Assembly (NCBI RefSeq): GCF_004366635.1
Contig: NZ_SORN01000001.1
Coordinates: 448,435 to 512,434 of the forward strand
Origin: Roseinatronobacter bogoriensis DSM 18756
GTDB lineage: Bacteria; Pseudomonadota; Alphaproteobacteria; Rhodobacterales; Rhodobacteraceae
DNA: 64,000 bases
Reading direction: 5' to 3'
Program-made: the position numbers and the translations under genes
Shown here: piece after piece, positions 16,620 through 24,755 of the stretch
How the letters are laid out: each line of letters begins with the position of its first letter
How positions within the stretch are numbered: the stretch's first letter is position 1
The notes under the pieces: generated by a model
Database searches by the model: none
Seen by the model: the letters and a program-made list of their open reading frames with translations, nothing else
Told to the model about the DNA's origin: nothing

Positions 16620-17708
16620 ATGGGCGCGTATATTGCCCGACGCCTTGCGCTGATCATCCCCACATTGCTGGGGGTGATGGTCATCAATTTCTTTCTGGTG
16701 CAATTCGTGCCAGGCGGCCCCATCGAGCAGGTGATTGCCCAGATGGAAGGGCAAGGCAATGTCTTTGGCGCATTTGATGGTGGCGCGGCGGATGTGAATG
16801 TCGGCGCGGTCGAGAATGAGCGCTATCAGGGCGCGCGTGGCCTGCCGCCGGAATTCATCGCGCAGTTGGAACGCGAATTCGGTTTCGACAAGCCGCCGCT
16901 GGAACGGTTCCTGCATATGATGTGGAATTATATGCGCTTTGATTTCGGTGAAAGCTATTTTCGCTCCATCTCGGTGGTGGATCTGGTGATCGAAAAGCTG
17001 CCTGTCTCGATCACGCTTGGACTATGGTCCACGCTGATTGCCTATGCCGTCTCTATCCCGCTGGGTATTCGCAAGGCGGTGCGTGACGGGTCGCGTTTTG
17101 ACACCTTCACCTCTGGCATCATCATCGTGGCCTATGCGATTCCGGGCTTCCTGTTTGCAATCCTGTTGCTGGTATTGTTCGCGGGCGGGTCTTACTGGCA
17201 GATTTTCCCGGCGCGCGGTCTGACCTCTCCACAAGAGGTGTGGGACCAGCTTAGCCCGATCGGCAAGGTGCTGGACTATCTGTGGCATATCACGCTGCCG
17301 GTGATCGCCTCGACCATTTCGGCCTTTGCGACGCTGACCTTGCTGACCAAGAACAGCTTTCTGGACGAGATCCGCAAACAATACGTGATGACCGCGCGTG
17401 CCAAGGGGCTGGCGGAGAAAAAGGTTCTGTACGGCCATGTCTTCCGCAATGCCATGCTGATCGTCATTGCCGGGTTTCCGGCGGTGTTTGTCGGTGTGTT
17501 TTTCGGCGGGTCGCTGATTATCGAGACGATCTTCTCACTCGACGGTCTGGGCCGGTTGGCATTCGAGGCGACAGTGGCGCGCGATTATCCGGTCATGTTC
17601 GGCACATTGTTTGTCTTCGGTCTGATCGGTCTTGTGGTCGGGCTGATTTCGGACCTGATGTATGTCTGGATTGACCCCCGCATCGACTTTGAATCGCGGG
17701 AGACCTGA
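16620..17708 (+). CDS. yejB: YejB-type ABC peptide permease
   Basis: A 362-residue inner-membrane permease with about six transmembrane segments. The N-terminus YIARRLALIIPTLLGVM is typical of DppB/OppB-type permeases. Residues ~45-95 carry the long periplasmic insert that distinguishes YejB, and the EAA loop (ARAKGLAEKKVLYGHVFRNA) contacts the ATPase. The start at 16620 has GAGG just upstream. It follows yejA by 2 bases and precedes yejE by 3. Confidence 0.94.
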   Translation: MGAYIARRLALIIPTLLGVMVINFFLVQFVPGGPIEQVIAQMEGQGNVFGAFDGGAADVNVGAVENERYQGARGLPPEFIAQLEREFGFDKPPLERFLHMMWNYMRFDFGESYFRSISVVDLVIEKLPVSITLGLWSTLIAYAVSIPLGIRKAVRDGSRFDTFTSGIIIVAYAIPGFLFAILLLVLFAGGSYWQIFPARGLTSPQEVWDQLSPIGKVLDYLWHITLPVIASTISAFATLTLLTKNSFLDEIRKQYVMTARAKGLAEKKVLYGHVFRNAMLIVIAGFPAVFVGVFFGGSLIIETIFSLDGLGRLAFEATVARDYPVMFGTLFVFGLIGLVVGLISDLMYVWIDPRIDFESRET

Positions 17709-17711
17709 GGC

Positions 17712-18920
17712 ATGGATCAACGCGTTGATACTTTCGTCTCCCCCCCGCGCCCCGAGCAGGTGCCCGAAGGCGTGGAAGCACACACCATGCCACCGCCCCG
17801 GCGGCGTTTCGGAATAACGGTTTCGGCACTGAACCGGCGGCGTTGGCGGAACTTCAAGGCCAATCGGCGCGCCTTCTGGTCGCTGATCATTTTGGGCGTA
17901 TTGTATGGGCTGTCGCTTTTTGCCGAATATATCGCCAATGACCGGCCAATTGTGGTCAATTTCCGGGGGGAGCTATATTTCCCGATCCATAATTTCTACG
18001 CCGAAACCACCTTTGGCGGGGATTTCCGGACCGAGGCCGTGTATCGCGACCCCGAAGTGCGCTGTCTGATCCAGACAGGCGGGGCCGAACTGTGTCTGGA
18101 TGACCCGAGAGAGGCGATGCTTCAGGCCGAAACCGGCATTGTTGATGGCCAGGAAATCGAGGCGGGCTGGATGGTCTGGCCACTCATCCCCTATAGCTAC
18201 AACACGATCAACGACATTGGCCGTGCAGCCCCCTCACCGCCCGATGACCGGCATCTTCTGGGCACCGATGACACAGCGCGCGATGTGCTGGCGCGGATCA
18301 TCTATGGCTTCCGCCTGTCGATCACCTTCGCGCTGATCGTGACGGCCATGACCTCGATCATCGGGATTGCGGCGGGTGCGGTGCAGGGGTTTTTCGGCGG
18401 CGTGCTGGACCTGTTGTTTCAGCGCGTGATCGAGTTGTGGAACTCTGTTCCGTCGCTTTATGTCATCATTATCCTGTCATCCATGTTCGTGATGAATTTC
18501 TGGCTGCTGGTGTTTCTGATGACACTGTTCGGCTGGACGGGTCTTGTCGGCGTGGTGCGTGCCGAATTCCTGCGCGCGCGCAATTTCGAATATGTGCGCG
18601 CAGCACGCGCGCTGGGCGTGTCAAATGCCAAGATCATGTTCCGCCATGTGCTGCCAAACGCAATGGTGGCGACGCTGACATTCCTGCCTTTCATCATCAC
18701 AGGCGTCATCGGCTCGCTTGCCGCATTGGATTTTCTGGGCTTTGGCCTGCCATCCTCTGCGCCTTCGCTGGGCGAAATGACGCTTCAGGCCAAGAACAAC
18801 CTGCAAGCGCCGTGGCTGGGCTTTTCGGCCTTCTTTACCTTTGCGATCATGCTGTCGCTGCTGGTGTTCATCTTCGAGGGGGTCCGCGATGCCTTTGACC
18901 CCAGAAAGACCTTCTCATGA
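17712..18920 (+). CDS. yejE: YejE-type ABC peptide permease
   Basis: A 402-residue permease. It has a cytoplasmic proline-rich N-terminus, a first membrane segment near 55-75, then a ~130-residue periplasmic insert typical of YejE, followed by the permease core with EAA loop (ARALGVSNAKIMFRHVLPNAM). It pairs with YejB to form the channel. The ATG at 17712 lies 3 bases after yejB. Its stop overlaps the yejF start by 4 bases (ATGA). Confidence 0.94.
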   Translation: MDQRVDTFVSPPRPEQVPEGVEAHTMPPPRRRFGITVSALNRRRWRNFKANRRAFWSLIILGVLYGLSLFAEYIANDRPIVVNFRGELYFPIHNFYAETTFGGDFRTEAVYRDPEVRCLIQTGGAELCLDDPREAMLQAETGIVDGQEIEAGWMVWPLIPYSYNTINDIGRAAPSPPDDRHLLGTDDTARDVLARIIYGFRLSITFALIVTAMTSIIGIAAGAVQGFFGGVLDLLFQRVIELWNSVPSLYVIIILSSMFVMNFWLLVFLMTLFGWTGLVGVVRAEFLRARNFEYVRAARALGVSNAKIMFRHVLPNAMVATLTFLPFIITGVIGSLAALDFLGFGLPSSAPSLGEMTLQAKNNLQAPWLGFSAFFTFAIMLSLLVFIFEGVRDAFDPRKTFS

Positions 18921-20521
18921 GCCGCGTTCTGGATGTCAAAGACCTGTCTGTGACCTTCCTTCAGGAAGGTCGCGAAGTGCGCGCCGTGCGTGGCGTGTCC
19001 TTTCATGTCGACAGGGGCGAGACGGTGGCGCTGGTGGGGGAATCCGGGTCTGGCAAGTCGGTCAGCGCGCTGTCAACTGTGGGGCTGTTGCCGGATTCCG
19101 CGCAAATCGGCGGCTCTGTCCAGTTCAAGGGGCAGGAATTGATCGGCGCGCGCGACCAGACCCTGCGCGAAGTGCGCGGCAATGACATCAGCTTTATCTT
19201 TCAAGAGCCGATGACCTCGCTTAACCCGCTGCACACGATTGAAACGCAGATCACCGAAAGCCTTGCGCTGCATCAGGGGCTTGGCGGTGCCAGCGCGCGC
19301 AAGCGGGTTCTGGAACTGCTGGAGAAAGTGGGCATTCGTGATGCCGAAAGCCGGATGGGGGCCTATCCACACCAGCTTTCAGGTGGGCAGCGACAGCGCG
19401 TCATGATCGCGATGGCGCTGGCAAATGGGCCAGAATTGCTGGTTGCAGATGAACCGACCACGGCACTGGATGTGACCATTCAGGCGCAGATTCTGGAATT
19501 GCTGGTTGACCTCAAGCGCGCTGAGGGGATGAGCCTTTTGTTCATCACGCATGATCTGAATATCGTGCGCCGTTTCGCCGACCGCGTCTGTGTCATGCAG
19601 GGCGGCGAGATTGTGGAGCAAGGGCCAACGGCCCAGATTTTCGACAACCCCCAGCACCCCTACACGCAAAAACTGCTGGCCGCCGAATCCACCGGGCAGC
19701 CTGACCCGGTGCCAGAGGGCGCACAAGAAATTCTGCGCACCGAAGGGTTGCGCATCTGGTTTCCCATTCAACGCGGTTTCCTGCGCCGCACTGTTGGCCA
19801 TGTGAAAGCGGTAAACGAAGCCAACTTGACCTTGCGCGCGGGCGAAACCCTTGGGATCGTGGGCGAATCCGGCTCCGGCAAGACCACGCTGGCACTGGCG
19901 ATCTTGCGGCTGATCTCCAGCGAAGGACCGATCATTTTCGAGGGCGCGGATATTCAGGGCCGCAAATCCACTGATCTGCGCAGTTTGCGCCGGCATTTGC
20001 AGATTGTCTTTCAAGACCCGTTTGGCAGCCTGTCGCCGCGCATGACGGTTGAACAGATCATCGCCGAAGGGCTGGGTGTTCATGGTGTGCCTGCTGGCAA
20101 ATCCCAGCGCGACTTGGTCGCCGAAATCATGGCAGAGGTTGGGTTGGACCCTTTGACGATGGAACGCTACCCGCACGAGTTTTCTGGCGGGCAACGTCAG
20201 CGTATCGCCATTGCGCGCGCGATGATCCTGCGCCCCAAGTTAGTGGTGCTGGACGAGCCGACCTCGGCGCTGGACATGACTGTTCAAGTGCAGATTGTCG
20301 AATTGCTGCGCACGCTCCAGCGCCGTCACGGTCTGGCCTATCTGTTCATCAGCCATGACCTGCGTGTGGTGCGGGCCTTGTCGCATAAGGTGATTGTCAT
20401 GAAACAGGGCGATGTGGTCGAGGCGGGCGAGAGTGCGCAGGTCTTCCAGTCCCCCAAAAGCGCATATACGCGGCAACTTCTGGCCGCAGCCTTTGATATT
20501 ACGGCGATTGGGGCCGCTTGA
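18917..20521 (+). CDS. yejF: YejF-type dual ABC ATPase
   Basis: A 534-residue ATPase with two fused nucleotide-binding domains that power peptide import. The first has Walker A GESGSGKS (about 39-46), signature LSGGQRQR and Walker B LLVADEPT; the second has GESGSGKT (about 315), FSGGQRQR and LVVLDEPT. Each is followed by the C-terminal oligopeptide-transporter extension (HPYTQKLLAAE and SAYTRQLLAAA). All catalytic motifs are intact. It completes the yejABEF set. Confidence 0.96.
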   Translation: MSRVLDVKDLSVTFLQEGREVRAVRGVSFHVDRGETVALVGESGSGKSVSALSTVGLLPDSAQIGGSVQFKGQELIGARDQTLREVRGNDISFIFQEPMTSLNPLHTIETQITESLALHQGLGGASARKRVLELLEKVGIRDAESRMGAYPHQLSGGQRQRVMIAMALANGPELLVADEPTTALDVTIQAQILELLVDLKRAEGMSLLFITHDLNIVRRFADRVCVMQGGEIVEQGPTAQIFDNPQHPYTQKLLAAESTGQPDPVPEGAQEILRTEGLRIWFPIQRGFLRRTVGHVKAVNEANLTLRAGETLGIVGESGSGKTTLALAILRLISSEGPIIFEGADIQGRKSTDLRSLRRHLQIVFQDPFGSLSPRMTVEQIIAEGLGVHGVPAGKSQRDLVAEIMAEVGLDPLTMERYPHEFSGGQRQRIAIARAMILRPKLVVLDEPTSALDMTVQVQIVELLRTLQRRHGLAYLFISHDLRVVRALSHKVIVMKQGDVVEAGESAQVFQSPKSAYTRQLLAAAFDITAIGAA

Positions 20522-20537
20522 CGCCTGAGGGGGCCTT

Positions 20538-21752
20538 TTGAATATTCTCTTTATTCATCAGAACTTTCCCGGCCAGTTCAGACATCTTGCCCCTGCATTG
20601 CAGGCACGGGGCCACAAAGTGGCGGCACTGACGGCCGACAGGAACCAGCAGAAAACCCCGATTCCCACATATCGCTATACGATGCCGTTTTCGGAACCTG
20701 ACCCAAGGCAGGCGCGACTTGGGGCAACCTTTACCACCATGACCGACCGTGCCCACCGGGTTGCCCTTGCGGCAGCGCATATGCGCGACAAGCTTGGCTT
20801 TGTGCCCGATGTGATTTTCGGTCATTGCGGCTGGGGGGAGACTTTGTTCCTGCGCGAAGTCTGGCCCACTGCGCGCAATCTGGTCTATGCGGAATTCTTC
20901 TATGCGACCGAAGGGCTGGATGTGGGCTTTGACCCGGAATTCAGCAAACTGACCTTGCCCTTGCGCATGTCGGTCACAGTGCGCAAGGCCCATCTTGCGC
21001 TTGCGATGGTGCAGGCCGATGCGGCGCTGTCCCCGACCGAATGGCAGGCCGACAGCTTTCCACCCGAATTCAGAACCAAGATCACAATCACGCATGATGG
21101 GGTAGATACCGATCTGTTAAGCCCTGACCCGCAGGCGCAATACCGGCTGCCCAATGGCAGGGTCTTGCGTGTGGGCGACGAGGTGCTGACCTATGTCGCG
21201 CGCAATATCGAACCCTACCGTGGATCGCATATTTTTCTGCGCGCCCTGCCAGATGTGCTGGATGCCCGGCCAGAGGCGCAGGTGGTGATCATCGGCGGCG
21301 ATGGGGCCAGTTATTCGGCCGCACCTAAAAATGGAAGCTATCGGGATCAGTTCCTGGGTGAGGTGCGCGACCGGTTGGACTTGTCGCGCGTGCATTTTCT
21401 GGGCCGCGTTCCCTATCGTGATTTCGTCACGCTGTTGCAGATTGGCAGGGCGCATGCCTATCTGACTGTGCCCTTTGTCCTGTCCTGGTCCATGATTGAA
21501 GCGATGAGCCTTGGTGCACTGGTGGTCGGGTCGCGCACAGGCCCGGTGGAAGAGCTTATAACGGATGGCGTCAATGGCTGTCTGGTCGATTTCTTCGATG
21601 TGGAAGGGTGGTCGGATACATTGATTACGGCACTAGCCGCGCCCGCACGCTTCTTACCGCTGCGCGAGAATGCACGGCGCACGATCATCGAGAATTATGA
21701 CCTCAAGCGCATTTGCCTGCCCCGCCTGATCCGGTTTGTCGAACAGCCGTAG
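20538..21752 (+). CDS. Glycosyltransferase family 4 protein, TTG start
   Basis: A 404-residue GT-B fold glycosyltransferase. The N-terminal acceptor domain starts MNILFIHQNFPGQF. The C-terminal GT4 donor domain contains the motif (P)FVLSWSMIEAMSLGALVVGSRTGPVEE, with the Glu that binds the nucleotide-sugar. It likely adds a sugar to a surface glycan; donor and acceptor cannot be inferred. The start is an unusual TTG at 20538, supported by a GAGGGGG ribosome site. It follows yejF by only 16 bases, so it is probably cotranscribed with the peptide importer, a linkage with no obvious functional reason. Confidence 0.87.
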   Translation: MNILFIHQNFPGQFRHLAPALQARGHKVAALTADRNQQKTPIPTYRYTMPFSEPDPRQARLGATFTTMTDRAHRVALAAAHMRDKLGFVPDVIFGHCGWGETLFLREVWPTARNLVYAEFFYATEGLDVGFDPEFSKLTLPLRMSVTVRKAHLALAMVQADAALSPTEWQADSFPPEFRTKITITHDGVDTDLLSPDPQAQYRLPNGRVLRVGDEVLTYVARNIEPYRGSHIFLRALPDVLDARPEAQVVIIGGDGASYSAAPKNGSYRDQFLGEVRDRLDLSRVHFLGRVPYRDFVTLLQIGRAHAYLTVPFVLSWSMIEAMSLGALVVGSRTGPVEELITDGVNGCLVDFFDVEGWSDTLITALAAPARFLPLRENARRTIIENYDLKRICLPRLIRFVEQP

Positions 21753-21828
21753 CGGGTGGTGATCAGGTTTTTCTATTGGTGACAAGGCCCCCGATGGCAG
21801 GTTTGCGGAACTTTGCAGACGGTCAGTT

Positions 21829-22025
21829 GCGCGGAATCAAGGCCGAAGGCCGCCGCGCATCGCCGGGCCGCCCCCACGGCACTGCGATTTGGCTGACGCC
21901 AGCGTTCAGATCTGATTTTGTAAGGATCTGGCCGGCATAAAGCGCTACAGATTCTAGGGATGATCGCCGCACCGCGGCCCGACGCTGCGCGGCTTGTTGA
22001 AACCATCCACCGTCCGCAACGCCCC
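21829..22025 (+). repeat. Diverged ~197-bp dispersed repeat, copy 1
   Basis: This stretch in the 325-base gap between the glycosyltransferase and hemN genes aligns over its full length with 45095-45290. The two share long exact blocks, for example TCAAGGCCGAAGGCCGCCGC and a later stretch of about 35 bases across 21966-22000. Both copies read in the same direction. No intact ORF, terminal inverted repeats or target duplications are visible, so it may be a remnant of a mobile element. Sequence either side within the gap (21753-21828 and 22026-22077) shows nothing I recognise. Confidence 0.75.
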
Positions 22026-22077
22026 TCAATTCGGCCATGCGCCTTTTGGGGCAGCACCTTATGTCCGGCGCCGAACG

Positions 22078-23433
22078 TCAGACTGCCGAGCTATGCCCTG
22101 CCTTGTCCATCGCGTATTCGTCAAACATTGTTGCGATCATTCGCGTCAGGGGGCGACCTTCGAGCGTTATTTCCAGCGCATCCGCAGTTTTCTTGACGAA
22201 TTGACCAAAGCGTTGAGCCGTCTGGTCTATCAGGACATCCAGCGTGTCCGCATCTGCGCCGAATGAATTGATCAACTCGCTCCGTGACAGGCGGAAATCA
22301 CACATCAGCGCTTCAATTGCGCGCCCGCGCCATATGTCGGCAGGGGTAAAGACATGGCCACGACTGGTTGCGAACTTTCCCGCCTCGACGCATTTTTTCC
22401 ATGCGGCAGTGGCTGGCGCATTCTGGGCAAAGCCCTGTGGAAAGCGCGAGATGGAAGACGCGCCCAGCCCGACCAAGACAGGCGATGTGTCATCGGTATA
22501 GCCCTGGAAATTGCGCCGCAACTTCCCGTCTCTGGCCGCAATTGACAATCCGTCATGCGGGCGGGCGAAATGGTCGATGCCAATCTCGTCATAGCCGTCC
22601 CAAAGCAGCAATTTGCGCGCGGTTTCGAACAGTTCAAGCCGTTCTTCAGGGCGGGGCAAGGTGTCTGATGGGATCATCTGCTGGCGGCGCGCCATCCAGG
22701 GCACATGGGCATACCCGTAAAGTGCAATCCTGTCGGGGTTAAGCGACATCAGCTTCTGGACAGAGTCGGCCATGCGGCGCTGTGTCTGGTTTGGCAGTCC
22801 ATACAGAATATCAGTGTTCAGGCTTTTGATGCCGCGTGCGCGAAGCGCATCAGCGGTCGCTTTGGTGATATCGAAGCTTTGATCGCGCCCGATTATGCCC
22901 TGAATTTCGGGGTCAAAATCCTGCACACCAATAGAGGCGCGGGTCAGCCCGGCTTCGGCCAAGGCATCAAGGCGCGCATCGTCAAGCTCATTTGGGTCAA
23001 TCTCTACCGAGAATTCACCATCTTCGGCCAGCGGTGCAATGTCGAACACCTGCGCGGCAAGTGCGCGCATCGATTCTGGTGGCAACATGGTGGGCGTTCC
23101 GCCGCCCCAATGCAGCCGCGACAGGCGCACGCCTTCAGGAAGGATTCGGCGGAATGATTCCAACTCTACCCGCAGCGATTCGGCATAAGCCAGAACGGGC
23201 GCGTCCGAACTTGTCCCCTGTGTGCGGCAGGCGCAGAACCAGCAAAGCCTGCGGCAGAACGGCACATGAAGATAGAGTGATATTGCGCTTCCGGGCTGGA
23301 TTTGTTGAACCCAACGTGCGAAGAGGTCCCCCGACAAATCGGAGGAAAACTGAGGAGCAGTTGGGTAACTTGTGTACCGGGGTACACGAGCGTCAAACAA
23401 ACCTAACTCTGAAAGTTGCTTTAGATGCGGCAT
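22078..23433 (-). CDS. hemN: Oxygen-independent coproporphyrinogen III oxidase
   Basis: A 451-residue radical-SAM enzyme that decarboxylates coproporphyrinogen III without oxygen, feeding haem and (bacterio)chlorophyll synthesis under anoxia. The iron-sulfur motif is CRRLCWFC at 60-67 plus Cys69. GGGTPT and the HemN C-terminal domain are present, and length matches E. coli HemN. The frame continues to 23481, but the ATG at 23433 (MPHLKQL) gives the family start. No Shine-Dalgarno sequence precedes it. A perfect FNR box is centred 41.5 bases upstream of this ATG, next to the divergent fnrL. Confidence 0.96.
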   Translation of the reverse strand: MPHLKQLSELGLFDARVPRYTSYPTAPQFSSDLSGDLFARWVQQIQPGSAISLYLHVPFCRRLCWFCACRTQGTSSDAPVLAYAESLRVELESFRRILPEGVRLSRLHWGGGTPTMLPPESMRALAAQVFDIAPLAEDGEFSVEIDPNELDDARLDALAEAGLTRASIGVQDFDPEIQGIIGRDQSFDITKATADALRARGIKSLNTDILYGLPNQTQRRMADSVQKLMSLNPDRIALYGYAHVPWMARRQQMIPSDTLPRPEERLELFETARKLLLWDGYDEIGIDHFARPHDGLSIAARDGKLRRNFQGYTDDTSPVLVGLGASSISRFPQGFAQNAPATAAWKKCVEAGKFATSRGHVFTPADIWRGRAIEALMCDFRLSRSELINSFGADADTLDVLIDQTAQRFGQFVKKTADALEITLEGRPLTRMIATMFDEYAMDKAGHSSAV

Positions 23434-23467
23434 AGGGTTACGTTTAGCCGAGATAACTAGAAACACC

Positions 23468-23481
23468 TTGATACAGATCAA
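23468..23481. promoter_or_regulatory. FNR box between hemN and fnrL
   Basis: Perfect consensus TTGAT-N4-ATCAA in the hemN-fnrL divergent region. Its centre (23474.5) lies 41.5 bases upstream of the hemN ATG and 12.5 bases upstream of the fnrL ATG. FnrL activates hemN in R. sphaeroides, so an anaerobic activator role for hemN is expected; for fnrL the site is so close that binding should repress. Confidence 0.92.
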
Positions 23482-23486
23482 ATAAG

Positions 23487-24239
23487 ATGCCCAGAGCTAC
23501 CCAGAAGATCCAACCGATTTCACAAGAGTGTGGCGATTGCCCGATACGGCATCGCGCAGTATGTGCGCGGTGCGAGTCTGAAGAACTTAACCTGCTGGAG
23601 CAGATCAAATTTTATCGTAGTTTTGAGGCTGGCCAGACGGTTGTCTGGGCGGGCGACAAGATGGATTTCGTCGCATCAGTCGTTACCGGAATCGCGACAC
23701 TCAGCCAGACAATGGAAGATGGGCGTCGTCAGATGGTTGGCCTGCTTCTGCCATCCGATTTTGCGGGGCGTCCAGGGCGTGAAACGTCTGCCTATGATGT
23801 AACGGCCGCAACCGATCTGGTCATGTGCTGTTTTCGCAAGAAACCCTTCGAAGATTTGATGCTGCGCACCCCTCATATTGGTCAGCGCCTGCTGGAAATG
23901 ACGCTGGATGAACTGGACGCCGCCAGAGAATGGATGCTTCTATTGGGGCGCAAGACCGCGCGTGAGAAAATCGCAAGCCTGATCTGCATCATCGCGCGTC
24001 GCGATGCGTCCTTGCAACTGAATGCGAGCGATGGCGAGCTGCGCTTTGACCTGCCTCTGACGCGCGAAGCGATGTCTGAATATCTGGGCCTTACGCTGGA
24101 AACGGTAAGCCGTCAGGTATCCGCCTTGCGCAAGGAAGGATTGATCGTGACAGAAGGCAAGCGCCAGATTGTCATCCCTGATTTCGACCGGCTGCTGGAA
24201 GAAACCGGCGACGATTCAGATGGTGGATTTCTGGTCTGA
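23487..24239 (+). CDS. fnrL: FnrL anaerobic transcription regulator
   Basis: A 250-residue Crp/Fnr-family regulator that senses oxygen through a [4Fe-4S] cluster. Cys15, 18 and 26 (plus 29) lie at the N-terminus, and Cys114/115 in the effector domain supply the fourth ligand. The helix-turn-helix (about 190-215) has the FNR-type recognition residues E-x-x-S-R in LETVSRQ, matching the TTGAT half-site just upstream. In related bacteria it controls haem, photosynthesis and respiratory genes. The ATG at 23487 is the only reasonable start, yet the FNR box occupies the place of its ribosome site, which suggests tight negative autoregulation. Confidence 0.95.
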   Translation: MPRATQKIQPISQECGDCPIRHRAVCARCESEELNLLEQIKFYRSFEAGQTVVWAGDKMDFVASVVTGIATLSQTMEDGRRQMVGLLLPSDFAGRPGRETSAYDVTAATDLVMCCFRKKPFEDLMLRTPHIGQRLLEMTLDELDAAREWMLLLGRKTAREKIASLICIIARRDASLQLNASDGELRFDLPLTREAMSEYLGLTLETVSRQVSALRKEGLIVTEGKRQIVIPDFDRLLEETGDDSDGGFLV

Positions 24240-24288
24240 ACTGTCCAGTGGCAGCGTCGCAGCGCATGCTTCGGTAAAAGATGCGTTT

Positions 24289-24669
24289 CTAGCCCTGCAC
24301 TTCACGATCTTTGAGCAAAGCATGCAGGCTTTCAAGCTGTTGCGCCCCTGCGGTGGCGCATTGCGCTTCAAAAGAACGATACAGCGCCAGAACCTGCTTG
24401 CCGGTGTCTGTCAGCACAGCACCGCCGCCGCCGCTTCCGCCACGTGTGCTTTCCACCACCGGGTCATGGAACATGGAATTTAACGTCCCAATCAATTCCC
24501 ACGCGCGCTTATAGCTCATGTTCATCTCGCGCCCGGCCGCCGCGATAGAGCCGCAGCGGTCGATGCGTTCGAGAAGCTCTGCTTTGCCGGGGCCGATCAT
24601 GCCATCTTTGCCAAAGACGATGCGGATGCGAAGCGTCGGGGGTGGGGGGCGGTTGGAATGTGACATCAT
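24289..24669 (-). CDS. ModE-like winged-helix DNA-binding protein
   Basis: A 126-residue protein resembling the N-terminal DNA-binding half of ModE: LLERIDRCGSIAAAGREMNMSYKRAWELI is the LysR-like helix-turn-helix, and GGGGAVLTDTGKQVLALYRSFE is the wing and dimerisation helix. The molybdate-binding (MOP) domains of full ModE are absent. In other bacteria such short forms act as regulators of molybdate uptake or unknown genes. No molybdate transporter is adjacent here. Start choice is uncertain between adjacent ATGs at 24669 and 24666. It is convergent with fnrL. Confidence 0.82.
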   Translation of the reverse strand: MMSHSNRPPPPTLRIRIVFGKDGMIGPGKAELLERIDRCGSIAAAGREMNMSYKRAWELIGTLNSMFHDPVVESTRGGSGGGGAVLTDTGKQVLALYRSFEAQCATAGAQQLESLHALLKDREVQG

Positions 24670-24755
24670 GGCGACAGGAATGCGCGATCTTGCGGGGCTG
24701 TGCAAGTGTCAGCTTGGCACCCTGACAGGGGCCAAGCCACAGCAAACGGCCCCTG

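Noticed and set aside
23371..23387. Palindrome around GTGTACC..GGTACAC inside hemN
   Set aside because: It encodes conserved residues (RYTSYPT region), so coding constraint explains it without a regulatory role.
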